A DNA stretch of 64,000 bases, from positions 1-64,000 of the forward strand of contig NZ_JAPCZG010000009.1 of the NCBI RefSeq assembly GCF_025938155.1. Reading direction: 5' to 3'. Source of the stretch: Novosphingobium sp. KCTC 2891. Its GTDB lineage: Bacteria > Pseudomonadota > Alphaproteobacteria > Sphingomonadales > Sphingomonadaceae. Numbering within the stretch: the first letter of the stretch is position 1; every line of letters starts with the position of its first letter. The notes below the pieces were generated by a model. The model was not told where the DNA came from. It saw only the letters and a program-made list of their open reading frames with translations, and ran no database searches. Both the position numbers and the translations under genes were made by a program. Positions 7,080-17,000 of the stretch are shown here, piece after piece.

Positions 7080-7688
7080 GTGTGCAACCTTTACAAGATG
7101 CGGGCCAACGTCGCCGAAGTCGGGCAGCTTTTTGGCGCTCGCGCGGACGTCGGCGCCAACTTTGGCGAAGAAGTCTATCCCGGCTATCCCGGCCTCGTCG
7201 TGGCGGAAGGAACAGCCCGTACGATGACCTGGGGCTTTCCGCTGACGCTCAAAGGCAAACAGGGTCAGGCCCTGAAGCCCAAGACCGTCAACAATGCCCG
7301 CGAGGACAAGCTGGCAACCCCGTTCTGGCGCGACAGCTTCGTCAAGCGGCGGTGCCTGATCCCGGTCACGGCCTGGGCGGAAGCCGAAGGCCAGAAAGGA
7401 CGGATGACCCGCACCTGGTATTCGCTGGCGGGTGCCGAACTTTTCGCGGTCGCCGGCATCTGGCGACCGACCCACGAGTGGGGCGATGCCTACAGTATGG
7501 TCATGGTCGATGGCTGCCCGCAGATGGCCGATGTCCATGACCGGATGCCAGTCGTGCTCGCGCCGGACGACTGGTCGCGCTGGCTTGCAGCCGAGCCGGA
7601 CGAAGCCTTCGCGCTCTGCCGCCCGTGTCCTTATCCGCTTACGGTGGAGCGCACAGACCAAGCCTGGGTCAGGTCCCGCGGCACCTGA
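7080..7688 (+). CDS. SOS response-associated peptidase (SRAP/YedK/HMCES family)
   Basis: A 202-residue SRAP protein. After the initiator it begins Cys2 (MCNLY), the residue that forms a thiazolidine crosslink with abasic sites in ssDNA. Other family residues are visible: Asn71/72 in VNNARED, Glu101 in AWAEAEG, and His153 in DVHDRMP. These proteins shield abasic sites and also have self-cleaving peptidase activity. The GTG at 7080 is chosen because it places Cys at position 2. A LexA box upstream suggests SOS induction. Confidence 0.93.
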   Translation: MCNLYKMRANVAEVGQLFGARADVGANFGEEVYPGYPGLVVAEGTARTMTWGFPLTLKGKQGQALKPKTVNNAREDKLATPFWRDSFVKRRCLIPVTAWAEAEGQKGRMTRTWYSLAGAELFAVAGIWRPTHEWGDAYSMVMVDGCPQMADVHDRMPVVLAPDDWSRWLAAEPDEAFALCRPCPYPLTVERTDQAWVRSRGT

Positions 7689-7700
7689 GTGCCCCTGGCA

Positions 7701-8060
7701 TCAGTTCCAGCGCCTGGCGAGACCACGGCCGATCAGCCAGTCTCCGGCATTAACGCCATTGACCCTTATCAGTGCAAGGGTGCGGCCATAGCGATCAACG
7801 CCCTGGCGCACGACGACAACGCGCCCTTTAGCAAGAAAGGCACGGAGTGCGTCACGGGACGCATAGCCCTTCTCGAAATCGCACCAGGCGTAGCGCGCGC
7901 GATAGTCCTGGCACTTCGGCGAATCCGGGAGTTCCGGGGCGTCGATGTCGGCGATGCGGATGCGTTCGGATCCGCACCGGATCGTGTCGCCATCGTGGAC
8001 CGACATCGATGGGCACAACGTGCTGGCGGCGCCAAGCGCAAGGAAGGAAAACAAGGACAT
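7701..8060 (-). CDS. Thermonuclease-family (SNase-like) secreted nuclease
   Basis: A 119-residue protein with a short hydrophobic N-terminus that looks like a signal peptide (MSLFSFLALGAASTLC) and a staphylococcal-nuclease fold: DGDTIRCG, RIRIADIDAPEL (catalytic Arg and Glu region) and VDRYGRTLALI (second catalytic Arg). It should cut DNA/RNA with calcium, probably in the periplasm. Such small SNase-like proteins are common on conjugative plasmids. It is convergent with the SRAP gene. Confidence 0.85.
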   Translation of the reverse strand: MSLFSFLALGAASTLCPSMSVHDGDTIRCGSERIRIADIDAPELPDSPKCQDYRARYAWCDFEKGYASRDALRAFLAKGRVVVVRQGVDRYGRTLALIRVNGVNAGDWLIGRGLARRWN

Positions 8061-8104
8061 AGGCCGCTTCTATCGTTCCCTCTGCCGCAAGGCCAGCCAG
8101 CAAC

Positions 8105-8581
8105 TCAGGACTGGGCGGCACCCGATACGCCGGTGTCGTCGCCAGCGATGACCAATGGCGGAATAGTGACGTCGGCCGCATCGAAATAGGCAAGGATGGC
8201 CTCGATCGACCCGAGCCTCTCGACCATGCGCCGCGTGATGACGACTTCATCGACCTCGTCAGCTGCGTAATATTCCGGTTCAGTGCCACGTTCGAACACG
8301 ACGCGCCCGCCGCCGCATTCGCCAGAAAATGCGCCCGACCAGCCGGCGAACGGCACTTGCCTCGAAATGCACCATCGCGCCAGGGCGTCGAAACGCCCCC
8401 ACGCAACCTCGTGCGCATGAAGCGTCAAAGACTGTCCGGGGACGCGGTGGGCAGGATCAAAGGCTTCACCATACCATTCTGTGGACAGGTCTTCGTCCGC
8501 GATCAGCTTGAGCAAATGGGCAAAGTCTTCCGACGACAGCACACCGCCGAGCGTGATCGATGCAGATACGCGATCCACCAT
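8105..8581 (-). CDS. Hypothetical protein, 158 residues
   Basis: An acidic protein beginning MVDRVSASITLGGVLSSEDF. Family not recognised. It reads as one compact alpha/beta domain (LTLHAHEVAWGRFDALARWC, VVFERGTEPEYYAADEVDEV). AGGAGG precedes the ATG, and a CTCCT further upstream could pair with it, so translation may be modulated. It is on the same strand as the thermonuclease and ends 44 bases before it. Confidence 0.65.
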   Translation of the reverse strand: MVDRVSASITLGGVLSSEDFAHLLKLIADEDLSTEWYGEAFDPAHRVPGQSLTLHAHEVAWGRFDALARWCISRQVPFAGWSGAFSGECGGGRVVFERGTEPEYYAADEVDEVVITRRMVERLGSIEAILAYFDAADVTIPPLVIAGDDTGVSGAAQS

Positions 8582-9281
8582 AAAAGCCTCCTGATATCAG
8601 TGACTGAGGAGTGATGGGCGCAGCCGCGCGGCGTCGGTGCGCAGGCGCACTTGCGGAAACTGCAACGGAGCTTACGTCCTTCGCACTTGCAACATCGGCT
8701 CTTGAGGTTCAGGGAGGGCGTGCCTTTCAGGCATCCTCTCCCAAACTTTCAAGGCCGGTCTTTTGATCGGCCTTTTCTTTTTGCCACAAAGTGGATGGCG
8801 CACCGCCCAGCAGGTTGCGAACACGCGCGAGATTATCGAGGCGGCGCGAATAGCTGTCAGTTGGCGCCTCGATTGCCGCCGTTCCCACACTTGGATCATC
8901 GGATAGAGACCTGCCGCTCCTTCACATCGACGGACTGATCGCGGATTGACGATACCTGGGACATTGCCGTCATTGCCGAAGCAACTTCTGATCGTCGGCA
9001 TTTGCCGGGAGCAGGCGTTCAAAACTTGAGTATCGCCGTGGCCGAAGCGGACTGCACAACAGCCTCGTAGACCGTTAGCCTGTGTCCCGTGGGCGGCCAT
9101 TGCTGACCATCTCCATCTGGCCGAAAGGGTGCTCGACGGCTTTTCGAATTAATGCATCGAACGGGCCAGGCTGTGTTACCATCGTCGGCACGGACTGGAC
9201 CATACCGCATTTCGGACCAGCTCCAGCACTACCGGGTATGGCTTGCGCACCGCGATCCTCTGGCATTGGCAGGCTTCGGCC
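8582..9281. other. 700-base stretch without a supported gene
   Basis: Apart from a rho-independent terminator at 8751-8782 and a preceding hairpin (TGCCT-ttc-AGGCA at 8721-8733), I see no coding sequence here. Because no plus-strand gene ends just before the terminator, the 8600-8782 stretch could encode a small RNA. A minus-strand reading near 9100 (VEHPFGQME) faintly recalls a transposase end, too weak to annotate. Confidence 0.4.
8751..8782 (+). terminator. Rho-independent terminator
   Basis: The stem AAGGCCG (8751-8757) pairs with CGGCCTT (8768-8774) around a 10-base loop and is followed by TTCTTTTT on the plus strand. Confidence 0.75.
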
Positions 9282-10349
9282 ATGGAATTGTTTACGCCAG
9301 ATTTGACCCCTATGCCCATCGACCTGGGCTTGGCACTCGTCCTTTGCTCCAGCACTCCGCTCATACTGCTCGATGCCAGATTTGTCGTTCAGGCGGCGAG
9401 CGCAACCTTTTGCGAGGCGTTCGGGCTTGATCCGGATACGGTGACGGGAAGCGAACTGTTCGCGCTTGGTGCCGGCGAGTGGAACCTTCCCAAGCTGCGA
9501 TCCCTTATGAACGCGACGCTTACTGGCAGCGCTGCGATCCCGGAATACGAACTCGATTTCGTGCAGGGGGCGAACGTTCGGCATCTGGTTATCAATGCCC
9601 AGCGACTCGGCTTTGCCGAGCCCGGCGACGTTCGCCTTGTCCTGGCCGTGTCCGACATGACTGCGGCCCGCAACGCCGCGCGTCAAAACGAGGATCTGGC
9701 ACGTGAAAAGGATGATCTCGTGCGCACCAAACAGGTGCTGCTCCAGGAGCTTCAACACCGGGTGGCCAATAGCCTCCAGATCATCGCCAGCGTGCTTATG
9801 CAGAGCGCTCGCAAGGTCCAGTCCGAGGAAGCCCGCACCCATCTCAACGACGCCCATCATCGCGTTATGTCCATCGCCACGCTGCAACGGCAGCTTGCGG
9901 AAAAGGCGACGGGCGCGGTGGCTCTGCGGCCCTACATCACTGATCTTTGCGCCTCGATAGGCGCCTCGATGATTGCTGATACAAGCCGCATCACGATCAC
10001 GCCCACCATTGTCGACACGGAAGCCTCTTCCGACGTGTCTGTCAGCCTTGGGTTGATCGTAACGGAATTGATCATCAACGCCCTGAAGCACGCGTTCCCG
10101 GACAAGCTGCAGAGCGGCAAAGTGCTCGTCGACTATGCGGTGGACGGACCGGCGTGGACATTATCTGTAGCCGATGACGGCGTTGGCAGACCGGCAAAGC
10201 CGGAGCTAGGGCTCGGCACAGGGATAGTGGAGGCGCTGGCAAAGCAGCTCCAGGCCATCGTCGAAATCAGTGATGCAAATCCTGGGACGCTCGTTGCGGT
10301 AATCCATGGCGGGGGCCGGGCACAATCGGACACGCGGAGCGTTCTTTAG
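9282..10349 (+). CDS. PAS-HisKA_2 sensor histidine kinase
   Basis: A 355-residue cytosolic kinase: a PAS-like sensor (about residues 15-130), a short coiled linker, a HisKA_2 dimerisation domain with phospho-acceptor motif LQHRVANSLQII (His about residue 167) and a C-terminal ATPase domain (ELIINALKHAF, SVADDGVGRP, GLGTGIVEALAKQL). HisKA_2/HWE kinases are typical of alphaproteobacteria and often feed the general stress response. No membrane segment is seen. The next gene is a single-domain response regulator 48 bases on, its likely partner. The start could also be the ATG at 9312. Confidence 0.88.
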   Translation: MELFTPDLTPMPIDLGLALVLCSSTPLILLDARFVVQAASATFCEAFGLDPDTVTGSELFALGAGEWNLPKLRSLMNATLTGSAAIPEYELDFVQGANVRHLVINAQRLGFAEPGDVRLVLAVSDMTAARNAARQNEDLAREKDDLVRTKQVLLQELQHRVANSLQIIASVLMQSARKVQSEEARTHLNDAHHRVMSIATLQRQLAEKATGAVALRPYITDLCASIGASMIADTSRITITPTIVDTEASSDVSVSLGLIVTELIINALKHAFPDKLQSGKVLVDYAVDGPAWTLSVADDGVGRPAKPELGLGTGIVEALAKQLQAIVEISDANPGTLVAVIHGGGRAQSDTRSVL

Positions 10350-10397
10350 AATACCCGCGCGCACCGCACGCGGCTCCCACAGAAAGTAGTGCAACCC

Positions 10398-10784
10398 ATG
10401 CCCACCGATCCGGCGGCACCCGTCCTGCTTTACGTCGAGGATGAGTTGCTCATTCAGGAGTTGATGGTCACGGCCCTGGAAGATGCGGGTTTCCATGTTA
10501 TGGTGGCCAGCGATGGGGAAGAGGCGCTCAAGATCCTGGCGTCGCCGGCACACGTTCTGCAGGGCCTCATCACCGATATCAATCTTGGCGCTGGTCCAGA
10601 TGGCTGGGATATCGCACGCGCCGCACGCGAAATAACCGCCGGAATTCCTGTCGTCTATGTCACCGCGGCGAGCGAACATGAGTGGACGTCGCGAGGCGTA
10701 CCCCACAGCGCGATGATCACCAAGCCCTTCGCGCTAGCCCAGGTTGTAGTAGCGATCTCTTCCCTGCTGACCGTCTCCGAATAG
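10398..10784 (+). CDS. Single-domain response regulator (receiver only)
   Basis: A 128-residue CheY-like receiver with the acidic pair in YVEDELL, phospho-acceptor Asp in LITDINLG, the Thr of YVTAAS and the conserved Lys of ITKPF. No output domain is present, so it probably relays phosphate or competes for a kinase. It lies directly after the HisKA_2 kinase. A GTG three codons upstream is an alternative start. Confidence 0.9.
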   Translation: MPTDPAAPVLLYVEDELLIQELMVTALEDAGFHVMVASDGEEALKILASPAHVLQGLITDINLGAGPDGWDIARAAREITAGIPVVYVTAASEHEWTSRGVPHSAMITKPFALAQVVVAISSLLTVSE

Positions 10785-11247
10785 CGCGCTGACTGCCTGG
10801 CTTCTGCCTGGGCGCGCGAATTTATGTCGAGATCGAGCATCGGCAGCTCAAGATCACCGGTCTAAACCCGACAGTCGGAAGTCCAAACCGAATACGCCAC
10901 TCCGCGCTCGCGAATGGCAGCATTTGTCAAGACCAGCGGTATACACGCCGTCCAAGGAATGACTTGAGATGGTCGGCAGCTGCCGCTTCAATTGCGGCGG
11001 AGCGGGTCGACCAAGGTCGCTGACTGAGCAGACGTTCGAACAGGATTCGGAGCACCCTGAAAGTTGCCGTACATTCATGTGCCGAGTTGACGGCAGATTC
11101 GCGTCCTTGTTCGGGTGTTTCGCATAGCCCCGAGCAAACCCCGAAGGCGGCTATTATGCATTTGAGCAGCGCACGTCAGTTGCCCGTGATTATCAGTCCG
11201 GATCCTTCTCTCTTGTCGCGTGGTGATCGCTTCGAATAAACGCGCCA
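10785..11247. other. 463-base intergenic stretch, nothing supported
   Basis: No convincing coding sequence, RNA gene, repeat or terminator was found between the response regulator and the RelA/SpoT-domain gene. It separates the two-component genes from a block of defence-like genes and may be a module boundary. Confidence 0.4.
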
Positions 11248-12411
11248 ATGAGGATCATAGAAGGGATGGGGCGAGTGGCATCTTTGGACTTCGACGCTGA
11301 GAAGGCGGCGTTTCGTAACTATTACGATGAGACCGCAGCGCTCATGGAGGGAGCCAAGGCATCCTTCATGACCCTCCTCCGGTCTTTGCTCGCTGGCGGA
11401 GAATATGCGACCGCTACTGTAACCGGTCGGCTCAAGGACCGCGAGGAGTCTATCCGGAAGTTCGGCCGCAAATATCGCGAAGGACTCGAGAACAGCGAGA
11501 CGGACTATGAGATTAAGGACCATATCACCGATCTGATCGGCCTCCGTCTAGTATGCCTTTACGAAGACGACGTTGAGCCGATCGCTGCAATCATTCGCGA
11601 TCAGTTTGAAGTAATAGACGTCACAGACAAGATCACGAAGATCGAGAGCACCGATAATGAGTTCGGTTATAAAGGCCTTCATCTCGACCTGCGCCTCGGA
11701 GCGGCACGCGCGCGCATGCCCGAGTACGCACCTTTCGCTCCATTTTGTTTTGAATTGCAGATACGAACAATCGTGCAGGATTCGTGGAGCACGCTCGATC
11801 ACAAGATCAAGTACAAGAAATCAATTCCAGCCGATCTGAAGCGTCGCATCAACACTCTGGCCGCGCTTTTCGAACTGGCGGACCGCGAGTTCCGCCAGGT
11901 CCGGGATGCCACCAGCGCTGCCATCGAAAAGGCGCAGGGCGAGGAATTGGAAGCGGAAAGCGCTGCGCAGGCTGAGCAGGAGGCCCTTGACGCCCAGGAT
12001 GTCGCGCCTGGACAATACGCTGCGCTGGATTCATTCCGCCTGTTGCGCATCGCCCGTCACTTCTTCCCAAACTTCGAGTTCGAGCCCCAGAAGGTGGATG
12101 GCTTCACGACAGAGGTTATCAACCGCCAGCCCGGCATCAGTCGGGGTAGGTTCAACTACTACCTGCGCGAAACGATCGGACTAGTTCGACGGTATCGGGA
12201 ATATTTCTTGGCCAACGGTTTTGGCGACACGTTCAACGCTTACACCGAAATGCGCCATTGCCTTTACGCGGCCAACAGAGAGTTATTTTCCGATATGCTC
12301 GTGAACATCGCACGCGAGCGCTTCGACACATGGATCGCAGATATTGCGCCGGCCGAGGAGCGGGATTCCCGCCCGCGCGTGGCGCGGGCGCGACCTGCGG
12401 CCCGCGAATAG
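11248..12411 (+). CDS. RelA/SpoT nucleotidyltransferase-domain protein
   Basis: A 387-residue protein with a (p)ppGpp-synthetase-type domain (about residues 60-195): RLKDREESIRKFGRKY, HITDLIGLRLVCLYEDD, GYKGLHLDLRLG and ELQIRTIVQDSWSTLDHKIK. The C-terminal half is helical and unassigned. There is no HD hydrolase, TGS or ACT domain, so it is a small synthetase or a toxin-like nucleotide pyrophosphokinase, not a housekeeping Rel. It sits alone upstream of the YhaO/YhaN pair in a region of defence-like genes. Some standalone members act in phage-triggered growth arrest; that role here is inference. A start at the ATG at 11266 is also possible. Confidence 0.82.
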   Translation: MRIIEGMGRVASLDFDAEKAAFRNYYDETAALMEGAKASFMTLLRSLLAGGEYATATVTGRLKDREESIRKFGRKYREGLENSETDYEIKDHITDLIGLRLVCLYEDDVEPIAAIIRDQFEVIDVTDKITKIESTDNEFGYKGLHLDLRLGAARARMPEYAPFAPFCFELQIRTIVQDSWSTLDHKIKYKKSIPADLKRRINTLAALFELADREFRQVRDATSAAIEKAQGEELEAESAAQAEQEALDAQDVAPGQYAALDSFRLLRIARHFFPNFEFEPQKVDGFTTEVINRQPGISRGRFNYYLRETIGLVRRYREYFLANGFGDTFNAYTEMRHCLYAANRELFSDMLVNIARERFDTWIADIAPAEERDSRPRVARARPAARE

Positions 12412-12753
12412 GAGGCCATCGGGTACTGAGCGAGCACGGCTGAAAGCGCTGACATTCCGGACATTCAGGGGCTTGGGTTGCGGTGTCGGAACCCATCGTT
12501 CATTCACAGTCGTTGCGGGGCGCTGGAATGACGAGGGCTGGGACGTTTCACTCGTTCCCAAACAACCGGTCGCATGACATGTCTTGCCAGGACCGACCAA
12601 CCATCGGCGCCAACCGACTCATCCCAAGGCCGCCCGCAAACTACATCTTGACGAGATTGTGGAGCTCAGGCCACTTTCCTCAAATGCTATGGAATTATTT
12701 CCACAAGACATTTTAAGGTGGTTCGTGCGACACCAGAGACGGGAGGCCTTCGA
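12412..12753. other. 342-base intergenic stretch
   Basis: No gene is supported. The middle part (about 12480-12560) recalls short dispersed repeat DNA seen in many alphaproteobacteria (cgctggaatgacgaggg type), but no second copy is present in this window to confirm it. The last 60 bases are AT-rich and probably hold the promoter of the nuclease pair. Confidence 0.35.
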
Positions 12754-14007
12754 TTGACCGAATTTACCTTTGTACATGCCGCGGATCTTCACCTCGATAG
12801 CCCCTTAATTGGATTGGCGGGTAAATCTGCGGAATATGCTGTACGCGTCGAGGCGGCGTCGCGTGAAGCCTTCGATAACCTGGTTGCCCTTGCGATCGAT
12901 GAGGGCTGCCGGTTCATGCTGTTGGCCGGTGACATTTTCGATGGCGATCTGCGTAACTTCCAGACGGGTCTTTACTTCATGGAAGGAATGCGCCGGTTGG
13001 ACGAAGCCGGCATCTCGGTGTTCATGGTGCTTGGCAACCATGACTCCGCCAATCGTTTTGCCGACAAGCTGTCCTTATCGGGCAATGTCCATGTCTTTCC
13101 GAAGACCAAGGCTGCAACACATCGGCTCGATGATGTCGGGGTCGCGATCCATGGGCGGAGCTTCCCCCGCCCGGACGTCTCCGAAGATCTGGCGCGCGAA
13201 TATCCGGCGGCAGCCAAGGCAATGTTCAATATCGGCGTTCTCCATACCGCCTGTGCGGGCAGCGAAGGTCATCACGCCCGCTATGCTCCCTGCACGCCCG
13301 AGCAGCTAACCAATCATGGCTATGACTATTGGGCACTAGGCCACGTCCACGCCCATGCCGTGCTCGCGGAGCACCCGCACATCGTCTATCCCGGCAATCT
13401 TCAGGGCCGGCACCCACGAGAGACGGGCCCCAAGGGGGCCGTCCTAGTCAAAGTCAATGACGGCAGAGTCACCAGCCTCGAGCATCGTGCGCTGGATGTG
13501 GTGCGCTGGGCATCGATCACGGTTGATGTGTCGGGAACGAGCGAACATCCGGAACTACTAGATCTCATTCGCAGCCATATCGCACAAAGCGTAGAGCAGG
13601 GCGACGGACGGCCCGTTGCCCTTCGTCTGACGGTGGCTGGAACAACACCGCTCCATTCCAAATTGATCCTCGAGCGCGCCGTCTTCCGCGAGGACGTGGA
13701 AACATTGCTGGCAACGCTTTCGGATGATGTGTGGCTCGAGAAGCTGAGGCTGGATACCGAACATCCGGCAGCCCCCGACGCAGTCGACCCGACCGTGGCT
13801 GGAAAGCTTGATCAGGAGGTAACCCGCCTCAGCCAGGACAGCGCGATTGCACAAGTGCTCGAAGCACGTCTTGCCGAGATCCGGACGAAACTGCCCGCTG
13901 GCGCACATGCCGATGCATTCATTGAGCAGATGCGCACCGAGATACCCGAACGCGCCGCAGCCCTTGCGCGCAGTCTAGTCAGCGAGGCTGGTCATGCGCC
14001 TGACTGA
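12754..14007 (+). CDS. YhaO/SbcD-like metallophosphoesterase nuclease
   Basis: A 417-residue DNA exonuclease-type phosphoesterase with all metal-binding motifs: HAADLHLD, LLAGDIFDGD, VLGNHDS, LHTAC and GHVHAH. The C-terminal part is the helical adaptor that joins the ATPase partner. I chose the TTG at 12754 because GGGAGG lies 7 bases upstream; a GTG at 12718 is the longer alternative. It overlaps the ATPase gene by 14 bases, as in yhaO-yhaN operons. Together they resemble a Mre11-Rad50/SbcCD complex that opens and trims DNA ends, used in repair or against phage DNA. Confidence 0.9.
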   Translation: MTEFTFVHAADLHLDSPLIGLAGKSAEYAVRVEAASREAFDNLVALAIDEGCRFMLLAGDIFDGDLRNFQTGLYFMEGMRRLDEAGISVFMVLGNHDSANRFADKLSLSGNVHVFPKTKAATHRLDDVGVAIHGRSFPRPDVSEDLAREYPAAAKAMFNIGVLHTACAGSEGHHARYAPCTPEQLTNHGYDYWALGHVHAHAVLAEHPHIVYPGNLQGRHPRETGPKGAVLVKVNDGRVTSLEHRALDVVRWASITVDVSGTSEHPELLDLIRSHIAQSVEQGDGRPVALRLTVAGTTPLHSKLILERAVFREDVETLLATLSDDVWLEKLRLDTEHPAAPDAVDPTVAGKLDQEVTRLSQDSAIAQVLEARLAEIRTKLPAGAHADAFIEQMRTEIPERAAALARSLVSEAGHAPD

Positions 14008-17000
14008 ACTCAGCCTTGAGAAATATGGCGGTTGCACCAGCCGCGAACTCACCATTTCGGAAACGGCGGGCCTCACTGTGGTGTACGGCGCAAATGAGGC
14101 GGGCAAGAGCACCTGTCTCGAGGCGATCAGCGACTTTCTGTTCTCGATCCCCAAAAATACCCAGCGTGGCAGCTTGTTCGGATATGATGGCATGCGCATC
14201 GGGGCTTCGATGCTGATGGCCGATGGCAGCACACTTGCGCTCAAGCGCCGCAAGGGCAACGGCAAGACACTGGCTGATCTGTCTGGAACGGCGCTCGATG
14301 ACACCGTCCTTGCGCCGGTACTAGGCGCCATCACACGAGAGCGGTTCCAAACGCTCTTCGGTCTGAACCACGAAACCTTGCGCAACGGCGGGGAGCGATT
14401 GCTTCATGCCGATGGCGACATCGGGCGTCTGATCGTCGAAGCAGGCGGCGGCTTGCGCACGCTGGTATCTCGCCTCGAAGTTATCGATGGCGAAGCGGCC
14501 AAGCTCTTCGATACGAGGCGGTCGGCAAATCGTGTTTTCTACCAGCAGCTGACGGCGTTCGAGGCAGCCGAAAAGACGGCACGCGGCGCGCAGCTGACCC
14601 GGGAAACCTTTGAGCAGACGCGCAAGGCATCGCTCGCAGCCGCGGAAAAGCTCGAGGCCCTACGATCAGAGAGGCGCAGCCTTGGTGCATCGACATCCCG
14701 GCTGGAGCGCGTCCTGCGCGTCGCTCCTCACTTGCGTCAGCTGGCCAACTTTACACTGAATCTGGTCGACTACGACGATGTCGCGTCCTTCCCGGATGAT
14801 TTTGCGGCCAAAATGCGGACTGCCCTGGACCAGTGCAACAAGGCTGAAACACGGCTCGAGGGCGCGATCGAGCGGCGGAACCGCCTGAAGGCACGGCTTG
14901 ATGCGCTGGTGGTGAACCCGGGTCTCAAAGCCGCCGAACAGCGGGTGCGTGATCTGGCTGAACGCGCCATTCACGTCAGCAAGGCGCGGTCCGATCGTGC
15001 CAATCGTCAGCGCGAGATTGACGAGGGCGAGGCTCAACTGGCGGCGCTCCGCCGGATGCTTGGTCTGCCAGCCGATGCGGACCTTGCACCCCTGATCCCG
15101 GACCAGTCTGCCCTCAATCTTGTGCGCTCGGCTGCCGACGAGATGTTGGAGCGCCGTCCAAGTCTGGCTTCTGCCCGAAAGAGACTTGGCGAACTGGCGG
15201 CTTCGCTTGCGGCAATTGACGATCGTCTGGAAGCGGCACGCCTGGCGGGGCATGATGCTCCGCCCGAGGCGTCGTCATCGGCCTTTGCCAGCCTTGCGGC
15301 CCAGAAGTCGGCGCACCAGGCACGTCAGCAGGCGCTGGATACTGACAGCGCCACATTAACCGGACGGCTCCAGGCGCTTGGCTTCGAGACCATCGATGCG
15401 CTTGCCACTCTGCCATGTCCCAGCGTTGACGATACTCGCGGTGAGCAGGCCGCGCGCGAGTCGTTGACTTTGCAAATCGAGGATCAGGCCAAGCTGAAGC
15501 GACAAGCCGAGCGCGAGATTTCAGCCGGTGAGGCTGAGATTGGCGCGCTTCAGGCATCCGGGACCATTGCAAGTGACGCGTCACTTGCCGAAGCGCGCAC
15601 GCTGCGCGCCGATGCCTGGAAGCCAATAAAATCGGCATATGTCTCTGGACATTTGCCCGATGATCCCACCGCTCGCCTTGCCGCTGCCGACGGTCTGGAA
15701 ACGGCAATCGTGTCTGCGGACGAACTTGCCGATCGCCGAGCCGAAGAGGCAGAACGCGCTGCATCGCTCGCACTCGCGTTGCGGCGCGTCGCAGAGGCAA
15801 GGACTGCGGTCACGGCGGCAGAGGCCGAGACGGCTGCACTTGCGGCGCAGACGGAAGTGCGCATCGCCCAATGGGGAAAGAGTTTCCCGCAAGTTCAAGC
15901 CAAACATCCAGAACTGGCCTCACTGCTCCAATTTTCCCAGGCACGGCGATTGGTGCTGGACGAATCGGAACGGCTACGCACTTCATCAAGTGCGCTCGCA
16001 ATTGACGAAGCCCAACTTGCGCCGACCGTCGAGCTGTTCGAACGGGTGGAACAATGCCGCAAGCTCGATTCCAGTCACTCATTCGCAGCGCGAGTCAGCG
16101 CGGTGCAGAATGCCATCTCCCGGCACGAACAGGCCCATGCCGAATATGTCCGGGACACGCGGGACCGGGAGGACTTGGCGCGGCAGCACAAGCTGGTTGA
16201 GGCGGAAGTGCAACAATTGTCGGATGCACAGGCTGCCTGGGACGCGGCATGGCCTGCGGCGGCAGGTGCGCTGGGGCTGAAACCAGACATTTCGCCAACA
16301 GATGCCAACAGTGCCGTCACCGAATGGGTCGGGGCACGCGGAGTGCTTTCGGCAATAGGACAGTCCCGCCAGCGGCTAAAGCGCATGGACGAAGCTGAGG
16401 CGAGCCTAACGGCGGATGTGCGCAACCTCGCGACCGAACTTGCCATCCAGATCGGCGAAGACTGTGTGGTTGCAGCGCAGATGCTGCTGGCCCGGTTTAC
16501 CGACAACGCAACAGCGCAAACCCAACATGATGAGGTTCTGCCCGATTTTAAGGAGGCGAAGGTCGAGGCCGACCAGGCGCAAGAGGCCCTCGGCACCGCT
16601 CGGGAGGAGCTGGCTACGCTCGCGGCTTCGGCAAAACTTGATGGCGGCGATGATGGGGCCCTTCTGGACGCAGCTTCACGGTGTGAAGCACGCATGGCTT
16701 TGTGCAACGAGATCGCGCTGGCGGAACGCACTGCGACGGACGTTGGTGACAAGCTTGATCTCACTGCTTTGCGGGCTGAATGGGATGGACGCGACCTCGA
16801 TGAGGTTCGCGCGGAACTGACCGAGCAGACATCGCGGGCAACCGAAATTGAGAGCGAAATCGAGGCAGCCATTCTCGCTGAGAAGGCGGCAAAGGACGAT
16901 CTTGCTGCCTATCTGAGCCAGAGCGAGGTCAATCACGCCGTTGCAGAACGCGAGGCGGCGGCTGCGCAGATGCATCTCGCCCTCGAACGCTATCTCGAGC

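Noticed and set aside
9075..10091. A 338-codon minus-strand frame with VEHPFGQME recalling a transposase
   Set aside because: It is antisense to the histidine kinase for most of its length and the match is too short to call a remnant.
12480..12560. REP-like dispersed repeat
   Set aside because: Only one copy is visible in this window, so repetition cannot be shown.
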